From positions 1,357,204 to 1,421,203 of the forward strand of contig NZ_KB851200.1 in assembly GCF_000368065.1 (NCBI RefSeq): DNA of 64,000 nt. Direction: 5' to 3'. Both the position numbers and the translations under genes were made by a program. This stretch comes from Acinetobacter seifertii. Its GTDB lineage: Bacteria; Pseudomonadota; Gammaproteobacteria; Pseudomonadales; Moraxellaceae. The stretch's first letter is position 1; each line of letters opens with the position of its first letter. The notes under the pieces were generated by a model that saw nothing but the letters and a program-made list of their open reading frames with translations, did no database searches and was not told the origin of the DNA. This document shows positions 36,818 to 46,723 of this stretch, piece after piece.

Positions 36818-36957
36818 GAGAAACCTAGTATACCGATTTAAATTAAGCTGAATACTAATATCACATTCCTAAATAGTAAGCATTTTCCCTTGCAAAACTA
36901 TTGACAAAGAAAAATTTTTCTATATAGGAAAATATTAAAATTCTAACTAGGTTTCTC
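36818..36957. repeat. 12-bp inverted repeat upstream of glcB, possible operator pair
   Basis: GAGAAACCTAGT at 36818-36829 has its exact reverse complement ACTAGGTTTCTC at 36946-36957. One copy overlaps the candidate -10 of glcB. The spacing of the copies (about 128 bp) would suit two operators bridged by a looping regulator. Regulator unknown. Confidence 0.35.
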
Positions 36958-37114
36958 AACAATTTATTCAATATTTAAAAATACTGAAACTAGACTTTTT
37001 GTTAACAAACAAAAAATTTCAGTATCTGATTTTTCTAAAGCGTATTCAGTTATATCAAACTTTAAGCTGTGAAAAAGCACTATTTAATTAAATTTATCAA
37101 TTTTTTGTTATAAA

Positions 37115-37140
37115 AAAAGCGCTCTATTTAGAGCGCTTTT
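37115..37140 (-). terminator. Terminator of zapE
   Basis: AAAAGCGCTCT pairs perfectly with AGAGCGCTTTT across ATTT; the T-run is on the minus strand, 14 bases past the zapE stop. Confidence 0.85.
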
Positions 37141-37153
37141 CACAACTATCTTC

Positions 37154-38296
37154 TTAAGAAGTTTTAGCTTCATCAATTTGTCGGTGTTCTGAATGCAAAT
37201 AATCATCTGACTGCATTTCCAACAAACGAGAACGCGTACGCTCAATTTCAAAAGCTAATTTCTCGCCTTGATAGATATCAATGATACTATCTTGAGAAGT
37301 TAAGAGTAATTTCACGCCACGGTCATAAAACTCATCGACTAGATAAATAAATCGACGCGTTCCTTCTGACAAGAAGTCAGTTAAGTGCGGAACATTGCTG
37401 ACCAGAACTGTATTATAAATATTAGCAATTTCAATAAAATCTGCTGGGCTACGCGGCTTTAAACAAAGTTCAGAAAACTCACACCATAAAACATCTTCGG
37501 TGTGACCTAGTGTTTCAACAACACGGTTATTGATCACAATTGGTTCTTGAGAATTTGCTTGCGTATGCGTTAAGGCAGTATAACGCTCAGATATCCAACT
37601 TTGCGCTTCATTGCCCAATGGTGATTTAAATAATTGAGCTTGTTTCAAAACACGTAAACGGTAATCTACGCCCGCATCTACATTTAAAATAGCACAATTC
37701 TTTTTAACCATTTCAATGGTAGGTATAAAACGGTCGCGATGAATGCCATTTTTATATAAACCGTCTGGTGCAATGTTCGAAGTAGCAATCAGTGTTACAC
37801 CACGAACAAATAACTTCTGGAATAAATCACTCAAGATCATTGCATCTGTTACGTTTGAAACGAAAAACTCATCAAAACAAATAACAACCGCATCTTTATA
37901 AATTTGATCAGCCACGATATCGAGTGGATTACGTTGACCAGAAAGTTTATTTAATTCTTTATGAACGTGTTGCATAAAGTGATGGAAATGCATACGTGTT
38001 TTACGACGAAATGGCACAGACTCATAAAATTGGTCCATTAACCAAGTTTTTCCTCGACCTACACCACCCCACATATAGACGCCTTTTGGAGAGGTTTGGC
38101 GACGAAAGCGACGGAAAGCTTTCTTAGAAGCTTTATAGCGGTTTAAAAGTTCCTTCCAAACACGATCTAATTCTTGCACTGCCTGTGCTTGTGCTTCATC
38201 TGCCATAAACTGGCCTGAAGCCAATGCCTCAGCATAGCGCTCTGCTGGGGAAGAAGGAGTAAAAGCAGTACTATGAGAAGATTTTAAATTTAACAT
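37154..38296 (-). CDS. zapE: Cell division ATPase ZapE (AFG1 family)
   Basis: A 380-residue AFG1/ZapE-type ATPase that associates with the Z-ring. Walker A is in MWGGVGRGKTWLMDQF (about residues 75-90), Walker B in VVICFDEFFVSNVTDAM, and FIYLVDEFYDRGVKL near the C-terminus is also typical. It stands alone on the minus strand. In many proteobacteria it lies near the ribosomal L13/S9 operon; that context is not seen here. Confidence 0.9.
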   Translation of the reverse strand: MLNLKSSHSTAFTPSSPAERYAEALASGQFMADEAQAQAVQELDRVWKELLNRYKASKKAFRRFRRQTSPKGVYMWGGVGRGKTWLMDQFYESVPFRRKTRMHFHHFMQHVHKELNKLSGQRNPLDIVADQIYKDAVVICFDEFFVSNVTDAMILSDLFQKLFVRGVTLIATSNIAPDGLYKNGIHRDRFIPTIEMVKKNCAILNVDAGVDYRLRVLKQAQLFKSPLGNEAQSWISERYTALTHTQANSQEPIVINNRVVETLGHTEDVLWCEFSELCLKPRSPADFIEIANIYNTVLVSNVPHLTDFLSEGTRRFIYLVDEFYDRGVKLLLTSQDSIIDIYQGEKLAFEIERTRSRLLEMQSDDYLHSEHRQIDEAKTS

Positions 38297-38379
38297 ATCA
38301 TTTTATTTCAATTTTAACTGAAGAGAGTATAGCGAACATTTTGTCCGACCACATTAGCTTTTAGCATCAAGAGTTATGC

Positions 38380-39399
38380 TCAGTAAAACTCTTTTCCATA
38401 TTGCCGAGGGCTCTGCCCAAACCATCTTTTAAACGCATGATTAAAAGCTGCAGGTTCAGAATAGCCAAGCGACTCAGCAATAACTTCTATTGAATATTCT
38501 TTATATTCCATAAGTTTAAGCGCCTTATTCTTAATAATCTGTTCACGAATCTGTTTGTAACTCGTATTAAGCTGCTGCAATTGATGCCTTAATGTCCTTT
38601 CAGGCATTTTTAAAGCGAAAGCGGTTTCCGCCATGCTCGGGATAATTCCTTGTTGTAGCTCTAGATAATCTTGTACATATTGAATAATGGGTGGTATTTG
38701 ATGATCTTGCTCATTTAATCGTTTTATTTCTTTAATACATTTCGCTTCATAGATACGATGAGTAATGATATCCGCTGAAGGAACTTTTATTCCAAGCACA
38801 TTCTTACTTAGGCTAAATGCTGCATGTGTAGAATTAAAATGCAGATCATCTCCATAATATGAGAAATATTGAGCAACGGTATCTGTATTATTTGGTTTGA
38901 GAAATGGCAAATCTATACGCATAAGAGGCATTGTTAAGCCCATCATGGTGTAAATATCTTGAATAAATTTATAAGTCCCTGAAATTTCACACTGGGCACG
39001 AAGCAAACCAATCTCTGTTTTTAAGTCGACAGGTAAATAGTTCAGAAGGATGTGATTTTCTGTTTCTTGTAAACTTAAAGTGCCAAATAAATGAGTGAGT
39101 TTTTGATACTGTATGCCTTTTTCCAATGCAGTTTGTATATCTTGGCTTGTTACAAGTAGCATTAATAAAGGACCATAACCTGCTAATGCATAGTGCTGCC
39201 CGATGAACAAACCTTTTTCAGGATCAACATTTTCACTAATAATTTGTTGAATATCCCATTCTAAACTATCGTGAATTGTTGAACTTGGGTCCAAAGAATC
39301 TACTTTAATGCCTATATTAGCCAAACGTGAGTCGACATCAATGCCCGCATTGCGCATTCCTTGAATTAAATAGATTAAACCAAGTGCCGATCGTTTCAT
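38380..39399 (-). CDS. AraC-family regulator with OruR/ArgR-type N-terminal domain
   Basis: A 339-residue regulator. Its N-terminal two-thirds is the arabinose-binding-like domain common in AraC regulators of lipid and amine catabolism, beginning GLIYLIQGMRNAGIDVDSRL. The C-terminal HTH pair is MAETAFALKMPERTLRHQL and IEVIAESLGYSEPAAFNHAF, ending FGQSPRQYG. It is divergent, 121-160 bp away, from the flavin monooxygenase gene, which it likely controls. That link is inferred from position. The effector is unknown. Confidence 0.85.
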   Translation of the reverse strand: MKRSALGLIYLIQGMRNAGIDVDSRLANIGIKVDSLDPSSTIHDSLEWDIQQIISENVDPEKGLFIGQHYALAGYGPLLMLLVTSQDIQTALEKGIQYQKLTHLFGTLSLQETENHILLNYLPVDLKTEIGLLRAQCEISGTYKFIQDIYTMMGLTMPLMRIDLPFLKPNNTDTVAQYFSYYGDDLHFNSTHAAFSLSKNVLGIKVPSADIITHRIYEAKCIKEIKRLNEQDHQIPPIIQYVQDYLELQQGIIPSMAETAFALKMPERTLRHQLQQLNTSYKQIREQIIKNKALKLMEYKEYSIEVIAESLGYSEPAAFNHAFKRWFGQSPRQYGKEFY

Positions 39400-39559
39400 T
39401 CTTCTATCAATTTCCCTAGACTGAAATGTTTTACTATAAAGAAGTAATAAAATTAATTGCCGAATATATCAATTTTCACGTCGGTACAATCATGTTTAAA
39501 CTGATCAAAAAACGTTAGTCTTGCCTGCAATCCTCTTTACGGTATATGCAGGGTTTACA

Positions 39560-41068
39560 ATGCACAGTGCAAAACAAAACGCTATTCAAAAAACTAAAAT
39601 CGCAATTATTGGTGCTGGATTCGGTGGCCTTGCAATGGCTATTCGTCTATTACAGAACAAGCAAACAGATTTTCTTATTTTAGAAAAATCTAATGATGTG
39701 GGTGGAACTTGGCGCGAAAACCGCTATCCAGGAGCTGCATGTGACGTTCAGTCGCATATGTATTCTTTATCTTTTGCACCTAAAACTGACTGGTCAAAAC
39801 GCTATGCAGAAGCACCGGAAATTTTTGACTATATTCAAGATATAACTCATAAATATCAAATTAAAAACTACTGTAAGTTTAATCATGAAGTTACTCATGT
39901 TCAGTATGATGAAACTCGCCATGTATGGACGTTAGACTTTACAAACCAACCTTCTCTCGAAGCACAATTTGTAGTATTTGCTTCTGGGCCCTTACATATT
40001 CCACAAATTCCTCATATTCATGGTATCGAAAAGTTTAAAGGTAAGGTATTTCATTCATCACAATGGGAACATAACTATAACCTTATAGATAAATCAGTTG
40101 CCTCTATTGGTACAGGTGGTAGTGCAATTCAATATATTCCAGAAATTGCAAAAGATGTTAAACAACTATATGTGTTTCAAAGAACAGCCGCATGGGTGAT
40201 TCCAAGAGATGAGCGCAAATACTCAAACTTAAGTAAAGCCCTATTTAAAACGTCTAATCTTTATAGACAAATTCATCGCAGTCGCCTTTATTGGAGTAAC
40301 GAATCCCGCGTTGTGCCAATTGTCCAGCCTCAAATCATGAAATATGGGCAAAAATTAGCTGAGGCTTTTATACGTTTCCAAGTCAAAGATAAAGAATTAG
40401 CTAAAAAACTTACACCAGACTTCGTGATGGGTTGTAAACGCATTCTTATTTCAAATAAATACTTTCCGACATTTAACCGTAAAAATGTTGAATTAGTGAC
40501 AGATGGTATTCAAGAAATTAAAGAGCACAGCATTATCACAAAAGATGGAAAAGAAAGACCTATCGATTGCCTGATTTATGGGACTGGTTTTATTACCGAC
40601 CCACGTATTTACTTAAAACATTTTACTTGTATTGGTCGTAACCAAATTGAATTAAAACAAGCTTGGAAAGATGGTGCAGAAAGTTATTATGGCATTATGA
40701 CCAAAAATTTTCCTAATTTATTTCAACTCGTTGGGCCAAATACTGTTTTAGGTCATAACTCAGTTATTTTTATGATTGAGTCACAAGTTAATTATATTTT
40801 ACAGCTGATTGAACTTGTCGATAAATCTGGTCAACACGCGATAGAAATTAAACCGGAAGTCCAAGATGCTTTCAATGAAAGAATACAGAAACAACTTCAA
40901 GGGACAGTATGGCAAGCTGGGGGCTGTAATAGCTGGTATCAAGCTGCCGATGGAAAAAACTTTTCCTTATGGCCAACTTACACTTGGAAGTATTGGCTAG
41001 AAACTCGTAAAGTGAATACCAAAGATTATTTGCTGCTAAATAAATGCTCTAAAAGCTATGCAGCATAA
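39560..41068 (+). CDS. Baeyer-Villiger-type flavin monooxygenase
   Basis: A 502-residue FAD/NADPH monooxygenase. The FAD motif is KIAIIGAGFGGLAMAIRLLQ (residues 13-32), the Baeyer-Villiger fingerprint FxGxxxHxxxW is FKGKVFHSSQW (near 155-165), and the NADPH motif is VASIGTGGSAIQYIPEI. It probably inserts oxygen next to a ketone or oxidises an aldehyde or amine. I choose the ATG at 39560, with AGGG ten bases upstream; an upstream TTG at 39521 would add 13 residues. Divergent from an AraC regulator, it resembles long-chain alkane or cyclic-ketone catabolism genes; the substrate is unknown. Confidence 0.85.
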   Translation: MHSAKQNAIQKTKIAIIGAGFGGLAMAIRLLQNKQTDFLILEKSNDVGGTWRENRYPGAACDVQSHMYSLSFAPKTDWSKRYAEAPEIFDYIQDITHKYQIKNYCKFNHEVTHVQYDETRHVWTLDFTNQPSLEAQFVVFASGPLHIPQIPHIHGIEKFKGKVFHSSQWEHNYNLIDKSVASIGTGGSAIQYIPEIAKDVKQLYVFQRTAAWVIPRDERKYSNLSKALFKTSNLYRQIHRSRLYWSNESRVVPIVQPQIMKYGQKLAEAFIRFQVKDKELAKKLTPDFVMGCKRILISNKYFPTFNRKNVELVTDGIQEIKEHSIITKDGKERPIDCLIYGTGFITDPRIYLKHFTCIGRNQIELKQAWKDGAESYYGIMTKNFPNLFQLVGPNTVLGHNSVIFMIESQVNYILQLIELVDKSGQHAIEIKPEVQDAFNERIQKQLQGTVWQAGGCNSWYQAADGKNFSLWPTYTWKYWLETRKVNTKDYLLLNKCSKSYAA

Positions 41069-41080
41069 AATGTTCAATAC

Positions 41081-41114
41081 ATAATAGATAGGTTGATAAC
41101 AATCTATCTATTAT
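41081..41114 (+). promoter_or_regulatory. 11-bp hairpin abutting the lysO start codon
   Basis: ATAATAGATAG (41081-41091) pairs perfectly with CTATCTATTAT (41104-41114), and the ATG of lysO begins at the very next base. No Shine-Dalgarno is present. It may end the monooxygenase transcript or control lysO translation. Confidence 0.55.
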
Positions 41115-42026
41115 ATGCAATCTGTTAGCCTCATTATTCAAATTTTTATTGTCATAGCTTTTGGTTACTTTTTAGGCCCTAAACTTTCGTTAAATATTCG
41201 AAAATTTATTTTCAAAGTTTTGCCCTATTTTTCTTATATTTTACTCACAAGTGTTGCTTTAGAATTAACGATTGCGCTTGATCAAATTAACAATCCTTCT
41301 ACCATACTACCACCTGCCCTATTAATTGCAGTCACGACATCACTCGGTTCCTTTTTTACATGTTTATTAGCGTATACAGTTTTCGATAAAGAAAGTGTAA
41401 AGGGAAAAATTTCACTTCAACTTTTTATAAATGCTTTAAAAAATATTGCAAAGGCATTTTTGGCTTTAGCTGTAGGTATCATTTTAGGTATTTTTTTAAC
41501 TCGATTAAATGTACATATTCCATTTAATAGCTGGTATTTACTATTACTTTTTATTTTTTTAATCGGAATCGAACTTGCCTTTACTCATTTCAACCGTACA
41601 TGGTTAAGCTGGAAAATCCTTATTGTGCCATTGGCTGCTTTTATAGGTTCATGTATAGCTGGGTTTCTCAACTATTTCTTACTAGGTAACCATTTTACAC
41701 TCAACGAAATGCTAGCTTTGGCTCAAGGCTATGGCTGGTATTCAATGTCGGGCATTTTATTTACACAGTTACACTCAGCCGAGTTAGGCGGAATTGCTTT
41801 ACTTACAGATCTATTTAGAGAAATAGTGGCCATTTTACTGATGTATACAATGGGATGGCGTTTTCCGCGCCCAGCAATCTCAAGCGCTGGCGCTACCTCA
41901 ATGGATGTAACATTAGCTATGGTAAAACAGTCATGTGGCACACATTATGTACCACATGCCATGATGAGTGGCTTACTTTTAAGTCTACTCGCTCCACTTT
42001 TAATTACTGTGTTTTTAAACTTTTAA
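41115..42026 (+). CDS. lysO: LysO-family (DUF340) lysine exporter
   Basis: A 303-residue membrane protein of the LysO/YbjE family, which exports lysine and the toxic analogue thialysine. It has about eight hydrophobic helices and the family core [20 protein letters not shown] with [20 protein letters not shown] and the [15 protein letters not shown] segment near the C-terminus. Its stop codon overlaps that of the convergent pyrF by four bases. Its start has no ribosome site but follows a hairpin directly. Regulation by that structure or by the nearby AraC protein is speculative. Confidence 0.85.
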   Translation: MQSVSLIIQIFIVIAFGYFLGPKLSLNIRKFIFKVLPYFSYILLTSVALELTIALDQINNPSTILPPALLIAVTTSLGSFFTCLLAYTVFDKESVKGKISLQLFINALKNIAKAFLALAVGIILGIFLTRLNVHIPFNSWYLLLLFIFLIGIELAFTHFNRTWLSWKILIVPLAAFIGSCIAGFLNYFLLGNHFTLNEMLALAQGYGWYSMSGILFTQLHSAELGGIALLTDLFREIVAILLMYTMGWRFPRPAISSAGATSMDVTLAMVKQSCGTHYVPHAMMSGLLLSLLAPLLITVFLNF

Positions 42027-42721
42027 GCAATTGAAGCAAGAATTGATTTCAACATCTGAGTTGGGTCCTCTGCTTTCGTAATTGGACGACCAATAACTAA
42101 ATGAGTAGAACCATCAAGCATTGCTTGTTTTGGAGTAACAATACGTTTTTGGTCATCGGCATTGCTACCTTCTGGACGTATTCCAGGAGTAACTAAAGAA
42201 AAATCTTGTCCAATTAATTCACGGAGAATTTTAGCTTCCTGAGCAGAACAGACCACACCATCTAAACCACTGTCTTTGGTAAGTTTAGCCAATCTTTTAA
42301 CTTGCTCTACAGGCTCGATATCTAAACCAATATCTTTTAAGTCCTCACGCCCCATTGAAGTTAAAACTGTTACTGCAATTAGCTGAGTTTGATAATTACC
42401 TGCCTTTAAGCGCTCTACACAGGTCTCCATCATTTTACGACCACCAGATGCATGTACGTTCACCATCCATACCCCCAAATCTGCTGCAGCACATACAGCT
42501 TGAGCAGTCGTATTAGGAATATCATGGAATTTTAAATCGAGGAAAACTTCGAAATTTTCATCTTGAAGTTTTTTTACAACAGATGGGCCTTCATGAGTAA
42601 AAAGCTCTTTACCTACTTTTACACGGCATAACGTAGGATCAAGTTGTTCAACAATTTTTAAAGCGTCATATTGGCTTTTAGCATCCAACGCAACAATGAT
42701 ACTCAAGAGACTTTCTTCCAT
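42023..42721 (-). CDS. pyrF: Orotidine 5'-phosphate decarboxylase
   Basis: A 232-residue enzyme that makes UMP, the last de novo pyrimidine step. It shows [20 protein letters not shown], the catalytic [20 protein letters not shown], and [20 protein letters not shown] with a [11 protein letters not shown]-terminal motif. I take the ATG at 42721; a GTG lies one codon earlier. It is separated from the lapA-ihfB-rpsA cluster by a strong terminator. Confidence 0.95.
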   Translation of the reverse strand: MEESLLSIIVALDAKSQYDALKIVEQLDPTLCRVKVGKELFTHEGPSVVKKLQDENFEVFLDLKFHDIPNTTAQAVCAAADLGVWMVNVHASGGRKMMETCVERLKAGNYQTQLIAVTVLTSMGREDLKDIGLDIEPVEQVKRLAKLTKDSGLDGVVCSAQEAKILRELIGQDFSLVTPGIRPEGSNADDQKRIVTPKQAMLDGSTHLVIGRPITKAEDPTQMLKSILASIA

Positions 42722-42847
42722 CACATAAAATCAGCGCTATTATAATAGACAAGTCAGCTACTAATAAAGAAATCTATTGAGACAAGTTTTTGAATAAGAA
42801 AATATTGATTTTGAATTTATTTAGTAATTGAAATACAGAAATGAAAA

Positions 42848-42881
42848 ATACTACTCTTTATAACTGGATAAAGAGTAGTAT
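42848..42881 (-). terminator. Terminator after lapA
   Basis: A 14-bp perfect stem (42848-42861 with 42868-42881, loop AACTGG) is followed on the minus strand by TTTTT, ten bases past the lapA stop codon. Confidence 0.9.
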
Positions 42882-42890
42882 GAAGAATAA

Positions 42891-43256
42891 TTATAACGGA
42901 GTAGAGTTTTTATCTTGCGGATAAATATCTACAACAGTTTTTTCATGTCTTACATTTGCAGCTGCTTCTGCCGCTGCCAATTGAGCAGTTTGAATTTGTT
43001 CTTTTCTCAAATGATCAATATCTTTGCGAAGACGTTTGATTTCCCAGCCTTTTTGAAAGACTCGGAAAACTTGCACACCTAATAAAAGTCCAACCACAAT
43101 TCCAAGCGCTAAGGTAAGCAACAATAATAGCCCTAAACGCATTGCTGGAACTTGAGTAAATAATAAATCAACAGGAAGTTCTGTTGGGTTCTGCAAAACG
43201 AGTGCTAAAGAATAGCCAAATAAAATAATGAGTAATGCAATTAGAATATAACGCAT
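42891..43256 (-). CDS. lapA: Lipopolysaccharide assembly protein A domain protein
   Basis: A 121-residue inner-membrane protein of the LapA (YciS, DUF1049) family. Two membrane helices (YILIALLIILFGYSLALVL and LGLLLLLTLALGIVVGLLLG) enclose the NPTELPVDLLF motif, followed by a cytoplasmic coiled coil (WEIKRLRKDIDHLRKEQ). LapA works with LapB in control of LpxC and lipopolysaccharide synthesis. I choose the ATG at 43256 because AAGGGG precedes it. It follows ihfB and rpsA, the common gamma-proteobacterial order rpsA-ihfB-lapA; lapB is not adjacent here. Confidence 0.88.
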   Translation of the reverse strand: MRYILIALLIILFGYSLALVLQNPTELPVDLLFTQVPAMRLGLLLLLTLALGIVVGLLLGVQVFRVFQKGWEIKRLRKDIDHLRKEQIQTAQLAAAEAAANVRHEKTVVDIYPQDKNSTPL

Positions 43257-43279
43257 AGGCACCCCTTATGAGTTTTTAT

Positions 43280-43582
43280 TTATTTTCCAGATTCATTCAC
43301 TGCATCACGTAGTGCTTTACCTGGTTTAAAGTGCGGAACCGCCTTTGCTGCAACATCAACTGACTTACCAGTTTTAGGGTTGCGACCAACTCTAGGTTCA
43401 CGGTGATGTAAAGCAAAGCTACCAAAACCACGGATTTCAATACGGTTGTCCGTCGAAAGAGCTTCAATCATTTGATCAATCATGATTTTAACCGCTTCTT
43501 CCACTAAAGGTTCAGCCAAGTGTGGATTTTTTAGCGAAATGCGTTCGATTAAATCAGACTTATTAAGAGCTTCAGTAGTCAT
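43280..43582 (-). CDS. ihfB: Integration host factor beta subunit
   Basis: A 100-residue HU/IHF protein. The N-terminus [20 protein letters not shown] and the [20 protein letters not shown] arm match IHF-beta; the C-terminus is [22 protein letters not shown] stands before the ATG at 43582. The order rpsA-ihfB-lapA is conserved. It is separated from rpsA by a long hairpin. Confidence 0.95.
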   Translation of the reverse strand: MTTEALNKSDLIERISLKNPHLAEPLVEEAVKIMIDQMIEALSTDNRIEIRGFGSFALHHREPRVGRNPKTGKSVDVAAKAVPHFKPGKALRDAVNESGK

Positions 43583-43641
43583 CTACGACCTCGTTATTTA
43601 TTACTACTCTAAGTCGTTTGATAATAACCTGTTTAAATACA

Positions 43642-43680
43642 AAACGGTAGCGCAGTATGTTGAATACTACGCTACCGTTT
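43642..43680 (-). terminator. Long hairpin between rpsA and ihfB
   Basis: AAACGGTAGCG (43642-43652) pairs with CGCTACCGTTT (43670-43680), and inside AGTAT pairs with ATACT around GTTGA, giving a 16-bp stem with one mismatch. It may end most rpsA transcripts. Minus-strand T-run is short. Confidence 0.7.
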
Positions 43681-43738
43681 ACAGTAATTTGTATAAAAAG
43701 TACAATTTCGTTACATGAAACTGTACTTTGTTAACTTA

Positions 43739-45412
43739 TTACTTCATTTGTGCTTTGATCAAGTCACCAATAGTCTTAGGACCATTTTCTTGAGAAGCTG
43801 ATGCTGTACGTAAGTTAGCAACTGCTTCTTTCTCTTCAGCTTCGTCTTTCGCTTTGATAGACAAGTTGATAGAGCGAGATTTACGATCAACGTTGATGAT
43901 TTTCGCTTCAACTTCTTGACCAACTTCTAAGAATTTAGTCGCATCTTCAACGCGGTCACGGTTGATTTCAGAAGCTTTAAGAGTTGCTTCAACTTCGTCA
44001 GCTAACTTAACAGTTGCGCCACGAGCATCAACTGCAGTCACAGTACCTTTAACTAAAGCACCACGTTCGTTAGCAGCTAAGAAATCATTGAACGGATCGC
44101 TGTTCAATTGCTTGATACCAAGGCTGATACGGTTACCTTCAGCGTCTACAGACAAGATAACAGCTTCAACTGTGTCACCTTTCTTGTAACGACGGATAGC
44201 TTCTTCGCCTTGTTCGTTCCAAGAAATATCAGACAAGTGAACTAGACCGTCGATACCGCCATTTAAACCAATGAAGATACCAAAGTCAGTGATAGACTTG
44301 ATTGTACCTGAAACTTTTTCGCCTTTCTCATGAGACTTAGCAAACTCTTCCCATGGGTTAGCACGAGTTTGTTTGATACCAAGGCTGATACGACGACGTT
44401 CTTCGTCAACTTCAAGAACCATAACATCAACTTCGTCACCGATCTGAACAACTTTAGATGGGTGGATGTTTTTGTTAGTGTGGTCCATTTCAGAAACGTG
44501 TACTAAACCTTCAACGCCTTCCGCGATTTCAGCGAAACAACCGTAGTCAGTTAAGTTAGTAACACGTGCTTTAACGATAGAACCTTTAGGATAACGGCTC
44601 ATGATCGCTAACCATGGATCTTCGCCTAATTGCTTAAGGCCTAAAGATACGCGGTTACGTTCACGGTCAAATTTAAGTACTTTAACAGTAACTTCTTGAC
44701 CAACTTCAACAACTTCTGAAGGATGCTTGATACGCTTCCAAGCCATATCTGTGATATGAAGAAGACCATCAATACCGCCAAGATCAACGAATGCACCGTA
44801 ATCAGTAAGGTTTTTGATAGTACCTGTAACTGTTTGACCTTCTTCAAGTTGAGCAAGTAATGCTTCACGGTCAGCAGAAGATTCAGCTTCCATAACAGCA
44901 CGACGAGATACAACAACGTTGTTACGTTTAGCATCAAGTTTGATTACTTTAAACTCTAACTCTTTACCTTCAAGGTGAGTAGTGTCACGGATAGGACGAG
45001 TGTCAACTAATGAACCTGGTAAGAATGCACGAACAGGACCGATGTCAACAGTGAAACCGCCTTTAACTTTACCAGAGATAACACCAGTAACGATTTCGCC
45101 ATCTTCAAAGATTTTTTCAAGTTTAGTCCAAGTTTCAGCACGTTTAGCTTTTTCACGTGATAAAACTGTTTGACCCATACCGTTGTCAAGAGCTTCAACA
45201 ACTACGTCAACAGTATCGCCAACCTGAACTTCAAGTTCACGTTGTTCATTTAAAAATTCAGCACGATCAACAATGCCTTCTGATTTAAGGCCAGTGTCAA
45301 CAGTAACCCAGTCGCTATCGATGTTTACAACAACACCTTGGATGACTGCACCCTTTTCAACGTTGAGGTTTAATTCACTTTCTTCAAAGAGGGCTGCAAA
45401 AGATTCGGTCAT
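43739..45412 (-). CDS. rpsA: 30S ribosomal protein S1
   Basis: A 557-residue protein of six S1 RNA-binding repeats. Repeats three to six show the GxVxxxxDYGxFVxLGGxxGLxHxS pattern, for example [20 protein letters not shown] and [20 protein letters not shown]. It recruits mRNA to the ribosome. A clear promoter lies upstream between cmk and rpsA, so it is not dependent on cmk readthrough. Confidence 0.97.
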   Translation of the reverse strand: MTESFAALFEESELNLNVEKGAVIQGVVVNIDSDWVTVDTGLKSEGIVDRAEFLNEQRELEVQVGDTVDVVVEALDNGMGQTVLSREKAKRAETWTKLEKIFEDGEIVTGVISGKVKGGFTVDIGPVRAFLPGSLVDTRPIRDTTHLEGKELEFKVIKLDAKRNNVVVSRRAVMEAESSADREALLAQLEEGQTVTGTIKNLTDYGAFVDLGGIDGLLHITDMAWKRIKHPSEVVEVGQEVTVKVLKFDRERNRVSLGLKQLGEDPWLAIMSRYPKGSIVKARVTNLTDYGCFAEIAEGVEGLVHVSEMDHTNKNIHPSKVVQIGDEVDVMVLEVDEERRRISLGIKQTRANPWEEFAKSHEKGEKVSGTIKSITDFGIFIGLNGGIDGLVHLSDISWNEQGEEAIRRYKKGDTVEAVILSVDAEGNRISLGIKQLNSDPFNDFLAANERGALVKGTVTAVDARGATVKLADEVEATLKASEINRDRVEDATKFLEVGQEVEAKIINVDRKSRSINLSIKAKDEAEEKEAVANLRTASASQENGPKTIGDLIKAQMK

Positions 45413-45479
45413 GATATACCTGATAAATTCAGCGGTCTTGGATCAGACAAGGCCGGTTTAGTTAAGTATCAACATAGTC

Positions 45480-45507
45480 TTTATAGACTGATCAAGCTAT
45501 GCGTCAA
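45480..45507 (-). promoter_or_regulatory. Promoter of rpsA
   Basis: On the minus strand TTGACG (45507-45502), 16 bases, then TATAAA (45485-45480), about 70 bases before the rpsA start codon. It begins only ten bases after the cmk stop codon. Confidence 0.65.
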
Positions 45508-45516
45508 CTGATAATC

Positions 45517-46203
45517 TTAGTTGCTAACAGTACGGCTATTGACATAATCAACCATTAACTTAAATACTTGATCGATCGTTAATTCCGAACTATCAATAAT
45601 ATAAGCATCTGCGGCTGGCTTGAGAGGAGCAACTTCTCGCTCCATATCTCTTTTGTCACGCGCTTGTATATTAGCTAAAATGTCGTTTATTTTAGCATCT
45701 AGCCCCATGCCCTGCAACTGTTTTACTCTTCGCCCAGCACGCGACTCAGCCGAAGCTGTCAGATAAATTTTTGCATTAGCTTCTGGGAAAATTGATGTTG
45801 CCATATCTCGGCCATCTGCAACTAAACCTGGAGTTTGCGCAAATGCTCTTTGACGATCAAAAAGTGCTTGTCTAAGTTCAGGAATTGCTGCAACTTTAGA
45901 TGCATATTCACCAACTCGCTCTGTGCGGATGGTTTGCGATACATCTTCTCCATCAAGGAAAACTAATGTTCCCTCAGATGAAGTTTCAAACTTGATATTA
46001 AGCTGACGAGCATAATTCACACACTCATCTAAATGGCTATCTAATTTTTCCAATAAATCATGTTTATGTAATGACAACCCTAACAAACGATACAAGGCGC
46101 CAGAGTCAAGTAAATGAAATTGATAATATGCAGCAAGTTTTGCCGCTAATGTTCCTTTACCCGAACCACTCGGACCATCAATAGTAATAATTTGAACTGT
46201 CAT
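45517..46203 (-). CDS. cmk: Cytidylate kinase
   Basis: A 228-residue kinase that phosphorylates CMP and dCMP. P-loop is [18 protein letters not shown] (residues 6-23), the substrate region is [19 protein letters not shown] and [20 protein letters not shown], and [14 protein letters not shown] closes the lid. I choose the ATG at 46203 ([10 protein letters not shown]) over the longer frame from 46224, which would overlap the SRPBCC gene. It sits before rpsA as in many gamma-proteobacteria. Confidence 0.95.
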   Translation of the reverse strand: MTVQIITIDGPSGSGKGTLAAKLAAYYQFHLLDSGALYRLLGLSLHKHDLLEKLDSHLDECVNYARQLNIKFETSSEGTLVFLDGEDVSQTIRTERVGEYASKVAAIPELRQALFDRQRAFAQTPGLVADGRDMATSIFPEANAKIYLTASAESRAGRRVKQLQGMGLDAKINDILANIQARDKRDMEREVAPLKPAADAYIIDSSELTIDQVFKLMVDYVNSRTVSN

Positions 46204-46213
46204 TGAACTCTCA

Positions 46214-46654
46214 CTAAGAAGCAAATGCTTTAGCTAATCTCGAAAAGCCTAGTGTAATCGCTAGTTTTAGCTGTGCAAGAATTAATTTACTTACAACAGG
46301 AGCTTTTGCTGTTAATTCGATACGATAAGTGACCAAAGTAATATAAGGGGTAATTTCAGAAAACTCGATACGGCCTAAATGATGTTTAATTAAAGGATTA
46401 TCAATCAATTTATATTCAATACGCTTGTTTTCTTCGAGATGAGTAATTTCTTCTTTAAGCGGTTTAATTGCACCAAATCCCATACGACGAATAGAACCAA
46501 CCCCATCTGGTCTTTCAGGATCTGCTGAGTCTTTCACACGTACAACTTGTAGTGGAGCAAATGCCTTGTTGTAAGTGGCATGTTTAGAAAGCAGGTTAAA
46601 TACATCACACAACGGAGCATTAAATTCTTTTTGTATAGTAATTACATTACGCAT
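46214..46654 (-). CDS. SRPBCC (polyketide-cyclase-like) family protein
   Basis: A 146-residue START/Bet v1-like protein beginning [20 protein letters not shown], with the [20 protein letters not shown] strand pair typical of SRPBCC proteins and a hydrophobic C-terminal helix. Such proteins bind small hydrophobic ligands. It is close to cmk (11-base gap) and may be co-transcribed. Ligand and role are unknown. Confidence 0.75.
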   Translation of the reverse strand: MRNVITIQKEFNAPLCDVFNLLSKHATYNKAFAPLQVVRVKDSADPERPDGVGSIRRMGFGAIKPLKEEITHLEENKRIEYKLIDNPLIKHHLGRIEFSEITPYITLVTYRIELTAKAPVVSKLILAQLKLAITLGFSRLAKAFAS

Positions 46655-46723
46655 GAAAGTTCCTTATTTAAATAAATCATGTCAATGAAACGGCGCTAGT
46701 TTGCCATAACCCCATGACATTTT

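Larger units (their letters stand above)
36785..37153. other. 369-bp spacer between zapE and glcB with inverted repeats
   Basis: No gene is evident. The glcB promoter is weak by consensus: a TATACT on the minus strand at 36827-36832 has no good -35, suggesting activator dependence. Two inverted-repeat arrangements occur: a 12-bp pair at 36818-36829 and 36946-36957, and ATACTGAAA (36981-36989) with TTTCAGTAT (37017-37025) that enclose the palindrome GTTAAC. The rest is very A/T-rich. Confidence 0.5.

Noticed and set aside
36901..36928. TTGACA followed by TATATA, a possible rightward promoter in the zapE-glcB gap
   Set aside because: Spacing is 14 bases for the good -10, and both flanking genes read leftward, so no rightward gene would be served.
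43962..45461. Short ORFs on both strands within and beside rpsA
   Set aside because: Shadow frames of a highly expressed, codon-biased gene.
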